From Roseobacter fucihabitans (GTDB lineage Bacteria > Pseudomonadota > Alphaproteobacteria > Rhodobacterales > Rhodobacteraceae): DNA of 64,000 nt. Below are positions 9,193-17,799 of the stretch, piece by piece; the first letter of the stretch is position 1, and the number at the start of each line of letters is the position of its first letter. The notes under the pieces are model-generated. The model ran no database searches, had not been told where the DNA came from, and worked only from the letters and a program-made list of their open reading frames with translations. The stretch covers positions 3,192,501-3,256,500 of the forward strand of contig NZ_CP143423.1 in the NCBI RefSeq assembly GCF_014337925.2. Direction: 5' to 3'. A program made the position numbers and the translations under genes.

Positions 9193-9888
9193 TCAGGTAC
9201 GCGACGCCTCAAAAGCCGCCCAAACCGCTTCGAACTGCGCGAAATCAATCTCTTTGCCCTTAACCGCGTCAAACACGATCTTTTCGGATTTGAACAGCTG
9301 CGCAATCGCATCGCTCAGACGCGGCACCACATCCGTTGGAATCACAACAGCCCCGTGCCGATCCGCATGCACCAACGCCCCCGGCGTAACCTTCATGCCG
9401 AAAATCTCCACCGGTTGATCATAATCGATCACATGCACGAACCCGTGGCTCGGACCAACCGAGCCAGCCACCACTGCAAACCCCTCCGGCAAATCGCCAA
9501 GGTCACGCATGACGCCATCCGTCAAAGCCCCCGATAAGCCAAACGCCTTGTGGATATTGGTGTTCACCTCACCCCAATAGGCACCGATCGCGTTTGGCAC
9601 ATCCATGTCCTGCACCACGGCCACGCCCGGACGCGGACCTTCGGCCATGTATTTATAATACCCCATACGGCGCGCCCGGATCACGTCGGGTGGCTCTTCG
9701 GGCGGGTTCACCGCCTGAATACGTGCCGTGCGGGCATAGCCGACCATCGCCGGGGCCGCAGGGTCCGAGGCGCGCATCGTGCCACGGGTGAAATCATCAA
9801 AACCCCGCTTGCCCTGCGCCACCTCAATCGCGTTGCAGACCGTCGGCGTATCCACCCGGCGCAGCAGGTCAAACAGCGGATCGGACAT
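9193..9888 (-). CDS. RraA-like aldolase/decarboxylase (HMG/CHA aldolase family)
   Basis: A 231-residue protein of the RraA / 4-hydroxy-4-methyl-2-oxoglutarate aldolase family, metal-dependent enzymes that cleave pyruvate from 2-oxo-4-hydroxy acids or decarboxylate oxaloacetate. GAYWGEVNT lies at 102-110, and the active-site Arg/Asp signature TDGVMRD is at 123-129. It is the last gene of the 13-gene minus-strand operon, and its ATG overlaps the preceding TGA (TGATG). An aldolase at the end of a catabolic operon would deliver pyruvate to central metabolism, but this is inference; RraA relatives also include inactive proteins. Confidence 0.82.
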   Translation of the reverse strand: MSDPLFDLLRRVDTPTVCNAIEVAQGKRGFDDFTRGTMRASDPAAPAMVGYARTARIQAVNPPEEPPDVIRARRMGYYKYMAEGPRPGVAVVQDMDVPNAIGAYWGEVNTNIHKAFGLSGALTDGVMRDLGDLPEGFAVVAGSVGPSHGFVHVIDYDQPVEIFGMKVTPGALVHADRHGAVVIPTDVVPRLSDAIAQLFKSEKIVFDAVKGKEIDFAQFEAVWAAFEASRT

Positions 9889-11015
9889 CACCGCGACCCC
9901 GCAAGTTTTGCCCCTTCCGAGAGGGCCTCCAGCTTGGCAAAGGCAATCTCGGGATCCACCGCACCGAACCCCGCAAAGGTCCCAAAGCCGCAATCCGATC
10001 CGGCGATCACCCGCTCGGCCCCCACGATCCCTGTGAAACGTTCAATCCGTTGAGCCACCAATTCGGGGTGTTCGACGAAATTGGTCGTGGTATCCACCAC
10101 ACCGGGCACCAATACCTTGGTGTCCGGAATATCGGCTTTGCGGTCGCGAAACACCGTCCATTCATGCGCGTGGCGCGGGTTGGAGGTTTCAAACAGCACA
10201 TAGCGCGCCTTGGCCGACATCAGCGTGTCGAACACCTTATCCATGCCGATGTCACAGACATGCGGACCCTCGTAATTGCCCCAGCAAATGTGAATGCGGA
10301 TGCACTCTTCGGGCACATCCTGCAAAGCATGGTTCAGCGCTTCGACATGCGCCCCGGCGATTTTCAGGAATTCCGCATCGCTCAGATCATTGAACAGCAT
10401 GTGCCGCGACAACGCCAGATCGGGACAATCCAGTTGCACATCCAGCCCGGCGGCCACGATGGTCTGATATTCCTCGCGCATGGCATCCGCTAGGGCGGCC
10501 AGATAGGCCTCGCGGGTCTTGTAGAAGTCGTTTTGCAAAAACAGCGAAATCACACCGGGGCTGGCCGCATTCATGAACCCGCGTGTCGCACCGTGCTCGG
10601 CCATACCTGCCTTGAGGTTATCAATATCCTTTTGCAACTCGCCCTGCCCTTTGGATTTCACCGCGCCGGTACACATCGGGCGCGCATATTTCGGCGTACC
10701 ACCATCATCGGCCAGGCGTTTGAGAAAGCTGGGGAATTTCTTGAGATCGGCCGGGGCGTTGCGCGGGCTATCTCCGGAAAAACCCGTATAGCGATCTTTG
10801 ACATAGGTGGCATAGGAGATCTTGGACGTCTCCCCATCGCTGACGATGTCGATACCCGCCGCGACCTGTTTGGCGACCGTGTCGGATACTGCCACCGTCA
10901 TCGCCGCATCGAATGCCGCCGGGTTATAGGGTTCCTCGCGCTCCCGCGCAAAAATGAAATCCACGGTTTCTTGTGTGCGGGGAAGGCTGCCGACGTGGGT
11001 GGTTGAGATACTCAT
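9888..11015 (-). CDS. MetE C-terminal-domain-like zinc protein (cobalamin-independent methionine synthase family)
   Basis: A 375-residue protein equivalent to the zinc-binding C-terminal half of MetE. The zinc ligands can be read as His242 and Cys244 (IHICWG), Glu276 (YVLFETSNP) and Cys342 (GSDCGFG). The N-terminus STTHVGSLPRT is also typical. Stand-alone relatives include epoxyalkane:coenzyme M transferases and putative methyltransferases, so thiol or methyl chemistry is likely, but folate-dependent methionine synthesis is not implied. ATG 11015 has GGAG 6 nt upstream and overlaps the bicupin stop; an in-frame ATG at 11027 is an alternative. Confidence 0.85.
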   Translation of the reverse strand: MSISTTHVGSLPRTQETVDFIFAREREEPYNPAAFDAAMTVAVSDTVAKQVAAGIDIVSDGETSKISYATYVKDRYTGFSGDSPRNAPADLKKFPSFLKRLADDGGTPKYARPMCTGAVKSKGQGELQKDIDNLKAGMAEHGATRGFMNAASPGVISLFLQNDFYKTREAYLAALADAMREEYQTIVAAGLDVQLDCPDLALSRHMLFNDLSDAEFLKIAGAHVEALNHALQDVPEECIRIHICWGNYEGPHVCDIGMDKVFDTLMSAKARYVLFETSNPRHAHEWTVFRDRKADIPDTKVLVPGVVDTTTNFVEHPELVAQRIERFTGIVGAERVIAGSDCGFGTFAGFGAVDPEIAFAKLEALSEGAKLAGSR

Positions 11016-11980
11016 GTGCCGCTCCATGTTGGGCCTGCCGGATCATCCGTGGCCAGAATATGAAAAAGGGATGCCTCGCCGGTCATGGACGGCACAGCCG
11101 TGTGCATCAACCCCGCCGGAACCGAGGCCGTGTCGCCCGGATTTAACGTCGCCTGCCCGCCTTCCCATATCAGTTTCCAATGCCCTTTCATCGGCATCAA
11201 AACGGAGGGTCGGTCATGCTGGTGCATCTCCTTGCTCGAGGACGCGCGGGTCAGAAAACCCACCTCGAACCCCGGTTTGTCCTGGATGATTCCTGTTTCG
11301 CCAATCACACAGCAAGGCGTTTTCTGCGCCATCGCCACCATGTCGTTGTAGCGGCGCACGCCAAATCCGACGACATCCATGGGGGAGAGTTCGGGATAAT
11401 TCTGCAACTCTGCATCGCTCAAAACCGGCATGGGCTGCACACCTTCGGGTAGGGTCGCGCCCTTTTTGCTGTCATAAAGCTTGCCGTTTTGCCCCAGGAT
11501 CAAGCCGTGATCTTTGGCGTCCTCGATCACCTGCGGTGCCCAGAGCACGCCGCCGCCCGCATCATCCCCGCCAAGAATGGCCATGATCATCCCATAATCC
11601 GTACCGATATTCTCAAAGCCGCGGAAAATGCCCGTGGGTATGTTGATGATATCGCCCTCTTCGAGGATTACCTCGCCCGCATCCCCCCACCGGCCCCAAA
11701 AAAACCGCCAACGCCCCTTGAGCACGAAAAACACCTCGGCTGTGCGGTGGCTGTGCAGCGAATTGCGGCATTTGGGCGGTTGCCCGGCGGCACCGATGTT
11801 GAACCCATGTGGGATGCCAATATGAACGTGCTGGTCGGGGCTTTCGGACACCCCGCCGCCGATGATCGTGAAGTTCTCCTTCTGATCGCTTCCGGGCGTA
11901 TGCGCATCGATAAAGGCGGTTTTGCAGGGCATCAGATCGCCGTATCGCACGATCCGTTTTTCCATTTCGGCAGGTGTCAT
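11012..11980 (-). CDS. bicupin protein
   Basis: A 322-residue protein with two cupin domains. The first carries LHSHRTAEVFF (His76, His78, Glu82) and a downstream GDIINIPTGIFRGFEN. The second carries MHQHDRPSV near 253 and GDTASVPAGLMHTAV. Both halves retain plausible metal ligands, as in gentisate-type dioxygenases and other bicupins. It overlaps the next gene by ATGA and sits between a SnoaL-like gene and the MetE-like gene. It could be a ring- or C-C-cleaving dioxygenase, an isomerase or a sugar-binding cupin. I see no DddL/Q/W DMSP-lyase signature. Confidence 0.8.
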   Translation of the reverse strand: MTPAEMEKRIVRYGDLMPCKTAFIDAHTPGSDQKENFTIIGGGVSESPDQHVHIGIPHGFNIGAAGQPPKCRNSLHSHRTAEVFFVLKGRWRFFWGRWGDAGEVILEEGDIINIPTGIFRGFENIGTDYGMIMAILGGDDAGGGVLWAPQVIEDAKDHGLILGQNGKLYDSKKGATLPEGVQPMPVLSDAELQNYPELSPMDVVGFGVRRYNDMVAMAQKTPCCVIGETGIIQDKPGFEVGFLTRASSSKEMHQHDRPSVLMPMKGHWKLIWEGGQATLNPGDTASVPAGLMHTAVPSMTGEASLFHILATDDPAGPTWSGT

Positions 11981-12032
11981 GTCGTCTCTCTTTCCAGTCT
12001 CTTCGCGCGCCAGCAGTGTTGCGAACGCGCGC

Positions 12033-13001
12033 TCATCCCGTGTGCAGCAAGATCTGTTTCCAGATCGTGGTTTCATCAAAAATCACATATTCCCGGCGCA
12101 GGCCCCAGGGCCCGAATTCCGCGTGACAGATGCCAAGCAGATAGATATCGGTCCCCGTGGGCGCACCGAACCGGCCCCACCCGCTGTGTTTGCCCGTGAG
12201 CGACCAGCGCAGCGCCGCACGCGGCGGCATCAAGGGATCATCGCGCCCGATCTGGTGGTCGATCTGAAATGTGGCATCGGGAAAAGACGCGCGCAGACCC
12301 ATCCAGAATTGATCGACATCGCCGTGGCTGTGCCCGGTCATCCCGCCGGGGTATTCCACCTGCACCGCGCGGTCATATTCCAACGGGATCGCCGCCATAT
12401 CCGCGCCCATGATACGGGTGATGATATCGGCGTATTTGGCACCCCATGCGTTGTCATTGCCGCGCCCTTTATAGGGTCCGGGCTGGTCCGTCGCGGGGTT
12501 TAGGGGCTGCGCGCAAGCCTCCGGGCCGCCTTCGCGCTCGATCAGGTCGGCGGCATAGGCCTTGGGCTCCCAGCCCAGTTGCCGCACAATCGCGCCCTGA
12601 TCACGGATCAGCCATTCATCGTTGATCTGATTGTTGATCGCATGGCAATCCGCCATGATCCGATAGGTCAACCGTTTGCCCGTCGCCTGACCGTACACGC
12701 CGTCATGCATATGGGTCGCGGTGCTGAGCAGACGGTGGGAGGATAACATCCCCTCCTCCGGCGTGCCGGACCAGATCACATCCTCGCCCATGAGCGTGCG
12801 GTCGGGGAATTCGGCAAGCGTGGCCATGGTCGCGCCGATGACGTTTTGATTGCCGATGACGACCGAGGCCGGGGAACGCACCACGATATCGTCAGAATAA
12901 TACTGGTGCAGGGTCGCGATACCGCGATCTTCCCAGATCTCGCGTGTGATCCCGATGATGTAATCGGGGAAATCCTTGAATTTCGGATCGAAGCCTTGCA
13001 T
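12033..13001 (-). CDS. SnoaL-like (NTF2-fold) protein A, two domains
   Basis: A 322-residue protein with a duplicated SnoaL/NTF2-like architecture. The first half contains TLHQYYSDDIVVRSP, followed by a beta-rich region ending near residue 145. The second half contains GDVDQFWMGLRASFPDATFQIDH and ends DETTIWKQILLHTG, typical of SnoaL-type ester-cyclase/aldol-condensation folds. It is one of three such proteins in the same operon, lying between the LacI regulator and bicupin genes. Members can be hydrolases, isomerases or cyclases, so only the fold can be assigned. A weak AAGG precedes the ATG. Confidence 0.75.
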   Translation of the reverse strand: MQGFDPKFKDFPDYIIGITREIWEDRGIATLHQYYSDDIVVRSPASVVIGNQNVIGATMATLAEFPDRTLMGEDVIWSGTPEEGMLSSHRLLSTATHMHDGVYGQATGKRLTYRIMADCHAINNQINDEWLIRDQGAIVRQLGWEPKAYAADLIEREGGPEACAQPLNPATDQPGPYKGRGNDNAWGAKYADIITRIMGADMAAIPLEYDRAVQVEYPGGMTGHSHGDVDQFWMGLRASFPDATFQIDHQIGRDDPLMPPRAALRWSLTGKHSGWGRFGAPTGTDIYLLGICHAEFGPWGLRREYVIFDETTIWKQILLHTG

Positions 13002-13007
13002 GGCGGG

Positions 13008-14018
13008 CTACCTTTTTGGTTTGCGGGCAGAGCTGCGGATAATCAACGGACCATCAAGCGTGATCCGGCGGGGGGCGGCATCCTCATCGGACAAGCGCGC
13101 CAGAAGAGCGGCGACGGTGGCGGCCACCATTTGGTTTGCGGGCTGTCGAACGGTCGTCAGATCATAGCTGGGCCAATGGGACAGCGTCACGTCATCATAC
13201 CCGACAACCGACACATCCTGCGGCACGCGCAAACCCAACTCATAACGCAACACATCCATCACGGCGAAGGCCATGTGGTCATTGGCCACGAATACCGCAT
13301 CGGGGCGTTCCGGGGCGACGAACATTTCGCGGGCGGCGTTCTTCGCGGTCTCAAAATTGAAATTGCCGACACCGCGCGCAAACAGCCTGTGACCGGCTGC
13401 CTTTAGCCCGGCCATAAAACCGGCCTCGCGGTCAATCTGGGTCGAGGCCCCTTCCCAGCCCGCGATATGGGCGATGCGTTCATGCCCGCCCGCAATCAGG
13501 AAGTCCGCCAGCTTGCGCCCGCCCGCGACATTGTCCGATGTGACACTTGTCAGCCGTTCGTCATATTGGTGCCGGTTGAACAAGACGATGGGGATGCCGA
13601 GCCCCTCGCAGCGTTTCGTCAGATCATTGGACAGGCCCACCGAGGCCGCAATGATCGCGTCCACCTGATAATCGAGCAATTCGTCGATCACTGTCTGGGT
13701 CGCCGCGTGATCATTGGAGGCCATGAAGACCAGCACGTGATACCCTTCGGCTTGCAAGGCCTTGGAGAGGCGTTCAATGGCTTCGGGGTAGAACTGGTTC
13801 TCCAGATAGGCGACCACAAGGCCGATGATCCGGCTGCGCCCGGTGATCAGCGAGCGCGCCAGCACGTTGGGGCGATACCCCAGCGCCGCCGCCGCCTTGC
13901 GCACCTTGGCGGCCGTGGTTTTACTGACCGAGGCACCGGGGGTGAACACGCGGCTGACTGCCGAGCGGCTGACGCCTGCTTTTTCGGCCACGTCCAGTGA
14001 GGTCACCTTGCCCATCAT
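13008..14018 (-). CDS. LacI-family transcriptional regulator
   Basis: A 336-residue LacI/GalR regulator. The N-terminal helix-turn-helix VTSLDVAEKAGVSRSAVSRVF is at about 5-25, with the hinge helix NVLARSL near 52. A periplasmic-binding-protein-like effector domain follows, and GYDDVTLS near 277 is typical. It is encoded inside the operon it probably controls; its first codons overlap the SDR stop. The best operator candidate is the perfect palindrome at 22550-22567 ahead of the first transporter gene. The effector is probably the transported compound or an intermediate, which is not identifiable. Confidence 0.92.
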   Translation of the reverse strand: MMGKVTSLDVAEKAGVSRSAVSRVFTPGASVSKTTAAKVRKAAAALGYRPNVLARSLITGRSRIIGLVVAYLENQFYPEAIERLSKALQAEGYHVLVFMASNDHAATQTVIDELLDYQVDAIIAASVGLSNDLTKRCEGLGIPIVLFNRHQYDERLTSVTSDNVAGGRKLADFLIAGGHERIAHIAGWEGASTQIDREAGFMAGLKAAGHRLFARGVGNFNFETAKNAAREMFVAPERPDAVFVANDHMAFAVMDVLRYELGLRVPQDVSVVGYDDVTLSHWPSYDLTTVRQPANQMVAATVAALLARLSDEDAAPRRITLDGPLIIRSSARKPKR

Positions 14019-14773
14019 CCCGCTGTCCAGCCGCCGTCGATCTTCAGCGATGTTCCGGTGATCATCCCCGAGGCATCCGAGGCCAGAAACAGCGCCGCCC
14101 CCATGATGTCCTCGACCTCGCCGACACGCGGCAATTTGATCTTCTCCATGATCCAGGCCAGCCGCTCAGGGTTGTTGAAAGTCACCGCAGACAATGGCGT
14201 GCGAATGAACGTCGGGCAGATGGTATTGATGCGGATGCCGGATTTGCCCCACTCGATGGCCATTGATTTGATCATACCTTCAAGCGCGTGTTTGGAGGCG
14301 CAATAGACCGCGCGATCAATGCCGCCGACATGGCCCATCTGGCTGGAAATGTGAATGATCGAGCCGGATTTTCCCGCCGCCATCAAGGCTTTGGCCGCAT
14401 GGGCCGACAGGAAATAGGCCCCGCGCAGATTGACACCCATCACCGCATCGAAGTCTTCTGGCGTGGTCTCGATGGCGGGCGCATGGCGGGCGAGACCGGC
14501 CGAGTTGATGACGATATCAAACGGCTGCTCGAAGGCGGCGGGCAAGGCACCAGGATCCGCCTGATCCAGCGGCATCGCCTCCGCGGACCAGCCTTGAGCG
14601 GTCATTGCGCTCACGGAGGCCTCTAAAACATCCACGCGGCGCGCCGCACAAACCACATGCGCGCCCGCCTCGGCCAGCGCCACCGCACAGCCCAGACCGA
14701 TGCCCGAGGACGCCCCCGTCACCAAGGCACGTTTGCCCTTCAGATCGAAAGTCGGTGTTCTTGGCAAATCCAT
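14015..14773 (-). CDS. short-chain dehydrogenase/reductase (SDR)
   Basis: A 252-residue classical SDR. The cofactor motif TGASSGIG lies at 19-26, NSAG near 90, the catalytic Ser in HISSQMG and Tyr-Lys in YCASK near 156, and DGGWTAG is at the C-terminus. The basic residues after the second strand (AARR) favour NADP(H), though NAD(H) is possible. Its start abuts the stop of the SnoaL-like protein B gene and its end overlaps the LacI gene. It probably oxidises or reduces a hydroxyl group of the imported substrate in concert with the HisD-like enzyme. Confidence 0.9.
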   Translation of the reverse strand: MDLPRTPTFDLKGKRALVTGASSGIGLGCAVALAEAGAHVVCAARRVDVLEASVSAMTAQGWSAEAMPLDQADPGALPAAFEQPFDIVINSAGLARHAPAIETTPEDFDAVMGVNLRGAYFLSAHAAKALMAAGKSGSIIHISSQMGHVGGIDRAVYCASKHALEGMIKSMAIEWGKSGIRINTICPTFIRTPLSAVTFNNPERLAWIMEKIKLPRVGEVEDIMGAALFLASDASGMITGTSLKIDGGWTAG

Positions 14774-15819
14774 TACAGAACCCTCCCCGTTTCGGGATCA
14801 AACCCAGCGCGGGCCTTGTTGAACTCGCGCAGACGCGCGAACACATCCACCCCGATCTGATCATACATGTGCAACAGGTCCACCAGCACCCAGTTTTCGC
14901 GGATCAGCCCGTTTTCGAGGCGCCAGAAATCCAAGGAGCGCATGGCGATCTTCTTGCCAGTCGGTGCGATGCCAAGCCACCCGCCGTGGGTTATGGATTG
15001 ATACATGTCCGGCCAACCGGTGACGGCGGCGTAATTATGATCACCAAAGAAGTGGTATTCGATCTCATCCACACATTGCCCCCGATCCGGCATCCCGTTG
15101 AGAAACGGGATCTGGTGCCATTTACGAAACCCTTCGATGCCGCGCCCGGTACCAATGCCCGACGGTCCATACCAGCTCATGCGCGGATGCCAGAAGCGCT
15201 CCATCTCCATGACCTCCGCGCCACCTTGCGAGGGGTGGCGTTTGAGATGTTCCAGCATATCGATGATGTGCTCGCAAGTGGCGCGCCCTGCGGCATCGTC
15301 ATAAGGCGCGGTAATGATACCGTCACAGGTGGCCGGTCCGGGGATATGCCATTCGCGCCCCAGGCTTGGGGTCATGGGCCAGGCGCGCGCCTGCATCATC
15401 ACCTCGGGGATGTCCCAGAGCGCCTGCATCTCGACGAGCTTGCCGTCTTCGATCCGGTAAAACTCGTGAAACCGCATATGCGCGGCGTGACCGGTCGGGG
15501 GGATGTCGAGCCACGGTCCGGTGAATGTTCCAAGGTAAAACCCGCCGCATCCCACCCAATTCGCCCCTTCAGGCGTGGGTCCGGCCATGACGATGTGATC
15601 ACGCCGTTCCAGATCTGGAAAGGCGCGTTCCAGCGGCGCGTAGACCCGGTCGACATAGGCATCCACTCCTTTGATGGTCTCAAAGGGAAAGGCGAGGTGA
15701 AACACCACCTCGGGGGCGCAAATATCATGCAGAACCACGCGTAGCTTGGCGAGGTCGAAGTCATACATCGCCGCCCGCAACGGCGCGATGCGCTCTTTCA
15801 GGTTTGAATAATGGTCCAT
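14773..15819 (-). CDS. SnoaL-like (NTF2-fold) protein B, two domains
   Basis: A 348-residue tandem SnoaL-like protein. The N-terminal copy includes DICAPEVVFHLAFPFETIKG and FHEFYRIEDGKLVEM. The C-terminal copy includes FWHPRMSWYGPSGIGTGRG and LDFWRLENGLIRENWVLVDLLHM. The closing pattern of a W/F-x-x-x-x-G-x-I/L-x-x-x-W-V-x-V-D strand is the same as in protein C of this operon. Each half has the acidic and aromatic positions seen in ester cyclases. The reaction is unknown. A GC-rich double hairpin separates it from the HisD-like gene upstream. Confidence 0.78.
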   Translation of the reverse strand: MDHYSNLKERIAPLRAAMYDFDLAKLRVVLHDICAPEVVFHLAFPFETIKGVDAYVDRVYAPLERAFPDLERRDHIVMAGPTPEGANWVGCGGFYLGTFTGPWLDIPPTGHAAHMRFHEFYRIEDGKLVEMQALWDIPEVMMQARAWPMTPSLGREWHIPGPATCDGIITAPYDDAAGRATCEHIIDMLEHLKRHPSQGGAEVMEMERFWHPRMSWYGPSGIGTGRGIEGFRKWHQIPFLNGMPDRGQCVDEIEYHFFGDHNYAAVTGWPDMYQSITHGGWLGIAPTGKKIAMRSLDFWRLENGLIRENWVLVDLLHMYDQIGVDVFARLREFNKARAGFDPETGRVL

Positions 15820-15826
15820 GTCTTCT

Positions 15827-15882
15827 TTTGGCTCAAATACTCCGGGGGAGATGCCCTCCGGGCATCGGGGGCAGCGCCCCTA
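15827..15882 (-). terminator. two tandem GC-rich hairpins between HisD-like and SnoaL B genes
   Basis: GATGCCC (15850-15856) pairs with GGGCATC (15860-15866), and GGGGC (15868-15872) pairs with GCCCC (15876-15880), which overlaps the HisD-like stop codon. The flanking TTTTGGCTCAAATACTCC resembles a hairpin sequence common between Roseobacter genes. There is no clear T-tract, so it may stabilise or attenuate the mRNA rather than terminate it fully. Confidence 0.55.
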
Positions 15883-17208
15883 CTCCGCTGCTTCTTGTGC
15901 CGGCGCGCCTGTCCCATAGGGGACGTTGATCCCGCCATAGCGTCTGACCCGCAGGTTGCATTGTTCCGCGTGGCCAACGAAGCCTTCGAGCATGCAAAGC
16001 CGCGAGCCATAGGCCCCGATTTCCGCCGCCGCCTCATCGGTCAGAATTTTCTGATAGCTGTGGGTTTTGAGGAATTTCCCGACCCAAAGCCCGCCGGTAT
16101 AGCGCCCGGCCTTCTTGGTGGGGAGCGTGTGGTTCGTGCCGATCACCTTGTCACCATTCGCCACATTGGTGCGCGCCCCAAGAAACAGCGCGCCGTAACA
16201 GGTCATCTTCTCCAGAAACCAGTCATCGCGGTCGGTCATGACCTGCACGTGCTCAGAGGCGATGTCATCGGCAACAGTCAGCATCTCGTCATAGGTGTCA
16301 CAGAGGATCACCTCTCCGTAATCTTCCCAGCTGACCTTCGCGGTATCCGCCGTCGGCAGGATTTCGAGGATACGGTCGATTTCCGTGAGCGTCGTATCCG
16401 CCAATTTGCGCGAGTTGGTGAGCAAGACAGCCGGGGAATTATACCCATGCTCCGCCTGCCCTAACAGGTCGGTGGCACAGATTTCAGCGTCCACCGTGTC
16501 ATCCGCGATCACCATGGTTTCTGTCGGGCCCGCAAACAGATCAATGCCCACGCGCCCGAACAATTGCCGCTTGGCCTCAGCGACATAGGCGTTGCCCGGC
16601 CCTACGATCATATGCACCGGCTCGATTGTATCCGTGCCGATGGCCATCGCGCCAACGGCCTGAATACCGCCCATGACGTAGATCTCATGCGCGCCCCCCA
16701 GATGCATCGCGGCGATCACGGCTGGGTTCGGCTTGCCCTTGAAGGGCGGCGTGCAAGCGATGATGCGCGGCACTTTGGCGACGCTGGCGGTGGCCACTGA
16801 CATATGTGCGCTGGCCACCATCGGGAATTTGCCGCCTGGCACATAACAGCCGACCGATTGCACCGGAATATTTTTATGTCCGAGGATCACGCCGGGCATG
16901 GTTTCGACCTCGATGTCGAGCATGCTGTCGCGTTGGGCCTGAGCGAAATTACGCACCTGTTCCTGCGCAAAGCGAATGTCCGCCATCTCGCGCGGGGTTA
17001 GCTGTGCCATCAGCTCATCGATCTCTGCCGCGCTGAGCTTGAAAGAGGGCGGGGAATAGGCGTCGAATTTCTCTGACAATTCCCGCACAGCCGCATCCCC
17101 GCGCGCCTCAATATCCGCCAGTATCGCTTCGACCGAAGCACGCGTCTTGGCATCATCATCGGCGCGTTCAGACGCAGGTTTGCCGGTTTTCAAATACTCA
17201 ATGGTCAC
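15880..17208 (-). CDS. histidinol-dehydrogenase-like NAD-dependent dehydrogenase (HpsN-related)
   Basis: A 442-residue HisD-family enzyme. Zinc ligands correspond to Gln251 and His254 (GQAEHGYNS), Asp353 ([10 protein letters not shown]) and His413 (VGHAEQC). The catalytic pair is Glu319-His320 (ASEHVQ). All are intact. No other his gene is nearby; it sits in an operon with an ABC importer, an SDR and SnoaL-like proteins. This is the pattern of HisD paralogues such as sulfopropanediol 3-dehydrogenase (HpsN), which oxidise other polyols. I infer a two-step alcohol-to-acid oxidation of the imported substrate. The start is GTG 17208 with GGAG 8 nt upstream overlapping the preceding stop. Confidence 0.87.
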   Translation of the reverse strand: MTIEYLKTGKPASERADDDAKTRASVEAILADIEARGDAAVRELSEKFDAYSPPSFKLSAAEIDELMAQLTPREMADIRFAQEQVRNFAQAQRDSMLDIEVETMPGVILGHKNIPVQSVGCYVPGGKFPMVASAHMSVATASVAKVPRIIACTPPFKGKPNPAVIAAMHLGGAHEIYVMGGIQAVGAMAIGTDTIEPVHMIVGPGNAYVAEAKRQLFGRVGIDLFAGPTETMVIADDTVDAEICATDLLGQAEHGYNSPAVLLTNSRKLADTTLTEIDRILEILPTADTAKVSWEDYGEVILCDTYDEMLTVADDIASEHVQVMTDRDDWFLEKMTCYGALFLGARTNVANGDKVIGTNHTLPTKKAGRYTGGLWVGKFLKTHSYQKILTDEAAAEIGAYGSRLCMLEGFVGHAEQCNLRVRRYGGINVPYGTGAPAQEAAE

Positions 17209-17220
17209 TTTGCAAACTCC

Positions 17221-17751
17221 TTATTGCTCAGGGCGTGGTGGCGTTTTTTCGCCCCGGTCAAAGGCCTCCCAGCCCTCCCCCTGAAAGACATCGCGACCCA
17301 GTTGGGCCAATACATGCGGGAAATCGACCATCACCCAATTGTCGGTAATGCGTCCTTCCTCGACCTTCCAGAAATCCATATAAAGGATTTCGATACGTTT
17401 GCCGGTGGGGGCGATCCCCATGAATTCACCGGCATGGGTCGCCTCCTGCCGTCCGAAAGCCGCCGCCCATTCGCCCATGTAAAGGCGTGCTTCATCAACA
17501 CAAACCTTGTCCGAAAACGCCGCCTGAAACGGGCGTTGCCAGTTGTCTTGGAACTCTTGCACGCCGGTTTTGCGGCCACAGCCCTGGTTGCCCATCCAGC
17601 GGAAGCTTTCGGCAAAAAACGCGCCAATGTCGTCGATACGGTGATCGTTCAACCCATCCACCATGCCCTCGATGACAGCACGGGTTTGATCGGTCTTGCT
17701 CATATCCGTGTCGCGGGTCAGGGTGGCTTGCTCGGGGCGGGATCCCTTCAT
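17221..17751 (-). CDS. SnoaL-like (NTF2-fold) protein C, single domain
   Basis: A 176-residue SnoaL-like protein. It has an N-terminal helix pair (MVDGLNDHRIDDIGAFFAESF), then RWMGNQGCGRKTGVQEFQDNW, GEFMGIAPTGKRIEI and FWKVEEGRITDNWVMVDFPHVL, which is the standard single-domain pattern. It resembles the C-terminal half of protein B. ATG 17751 is preferred because GGAG lies 10 nt upstream; MSKTD at 17703 is an alternative. It links the ABC transporter genes to the HisD-like gene, with a 12-nt gap to the latter. Confidence 0.78.
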   Translation of the reverse strand: MKGSRPEQATLTRDTDMSKTDQTRAVIEGMVDGLNDHRIDDIGAFFAESFRWMGNQGCGRKTGVQEFQDNWQRPFQAAFSDKVCVDEARLYMGEWAAAFGRQEATHAGEFMGIAPTGKRIEILYMDFWKVEEGRITDNWVMVDFPHVLAQLGRDVFQGEGWEAFDRGEKTPPRPEQ

Positions 17752-17799
17752 GATGGTATCACTCCAAAAGTGCATATTTGAGGAACAATGAAGAACAGG

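Noticed and set aside
11012-11980. Bicupin as a DMSP lyase (DddL/Q/W)
   Set aside because: Those lyases are single-domain cupins with a different metal motif; this protein has two cupin domains and a different pattern.
15880-17208. HisD-like gene as part of histidine biosynthesis
   Set aside because: No other his gene is present and the neighbours are transport and catabolic genes.
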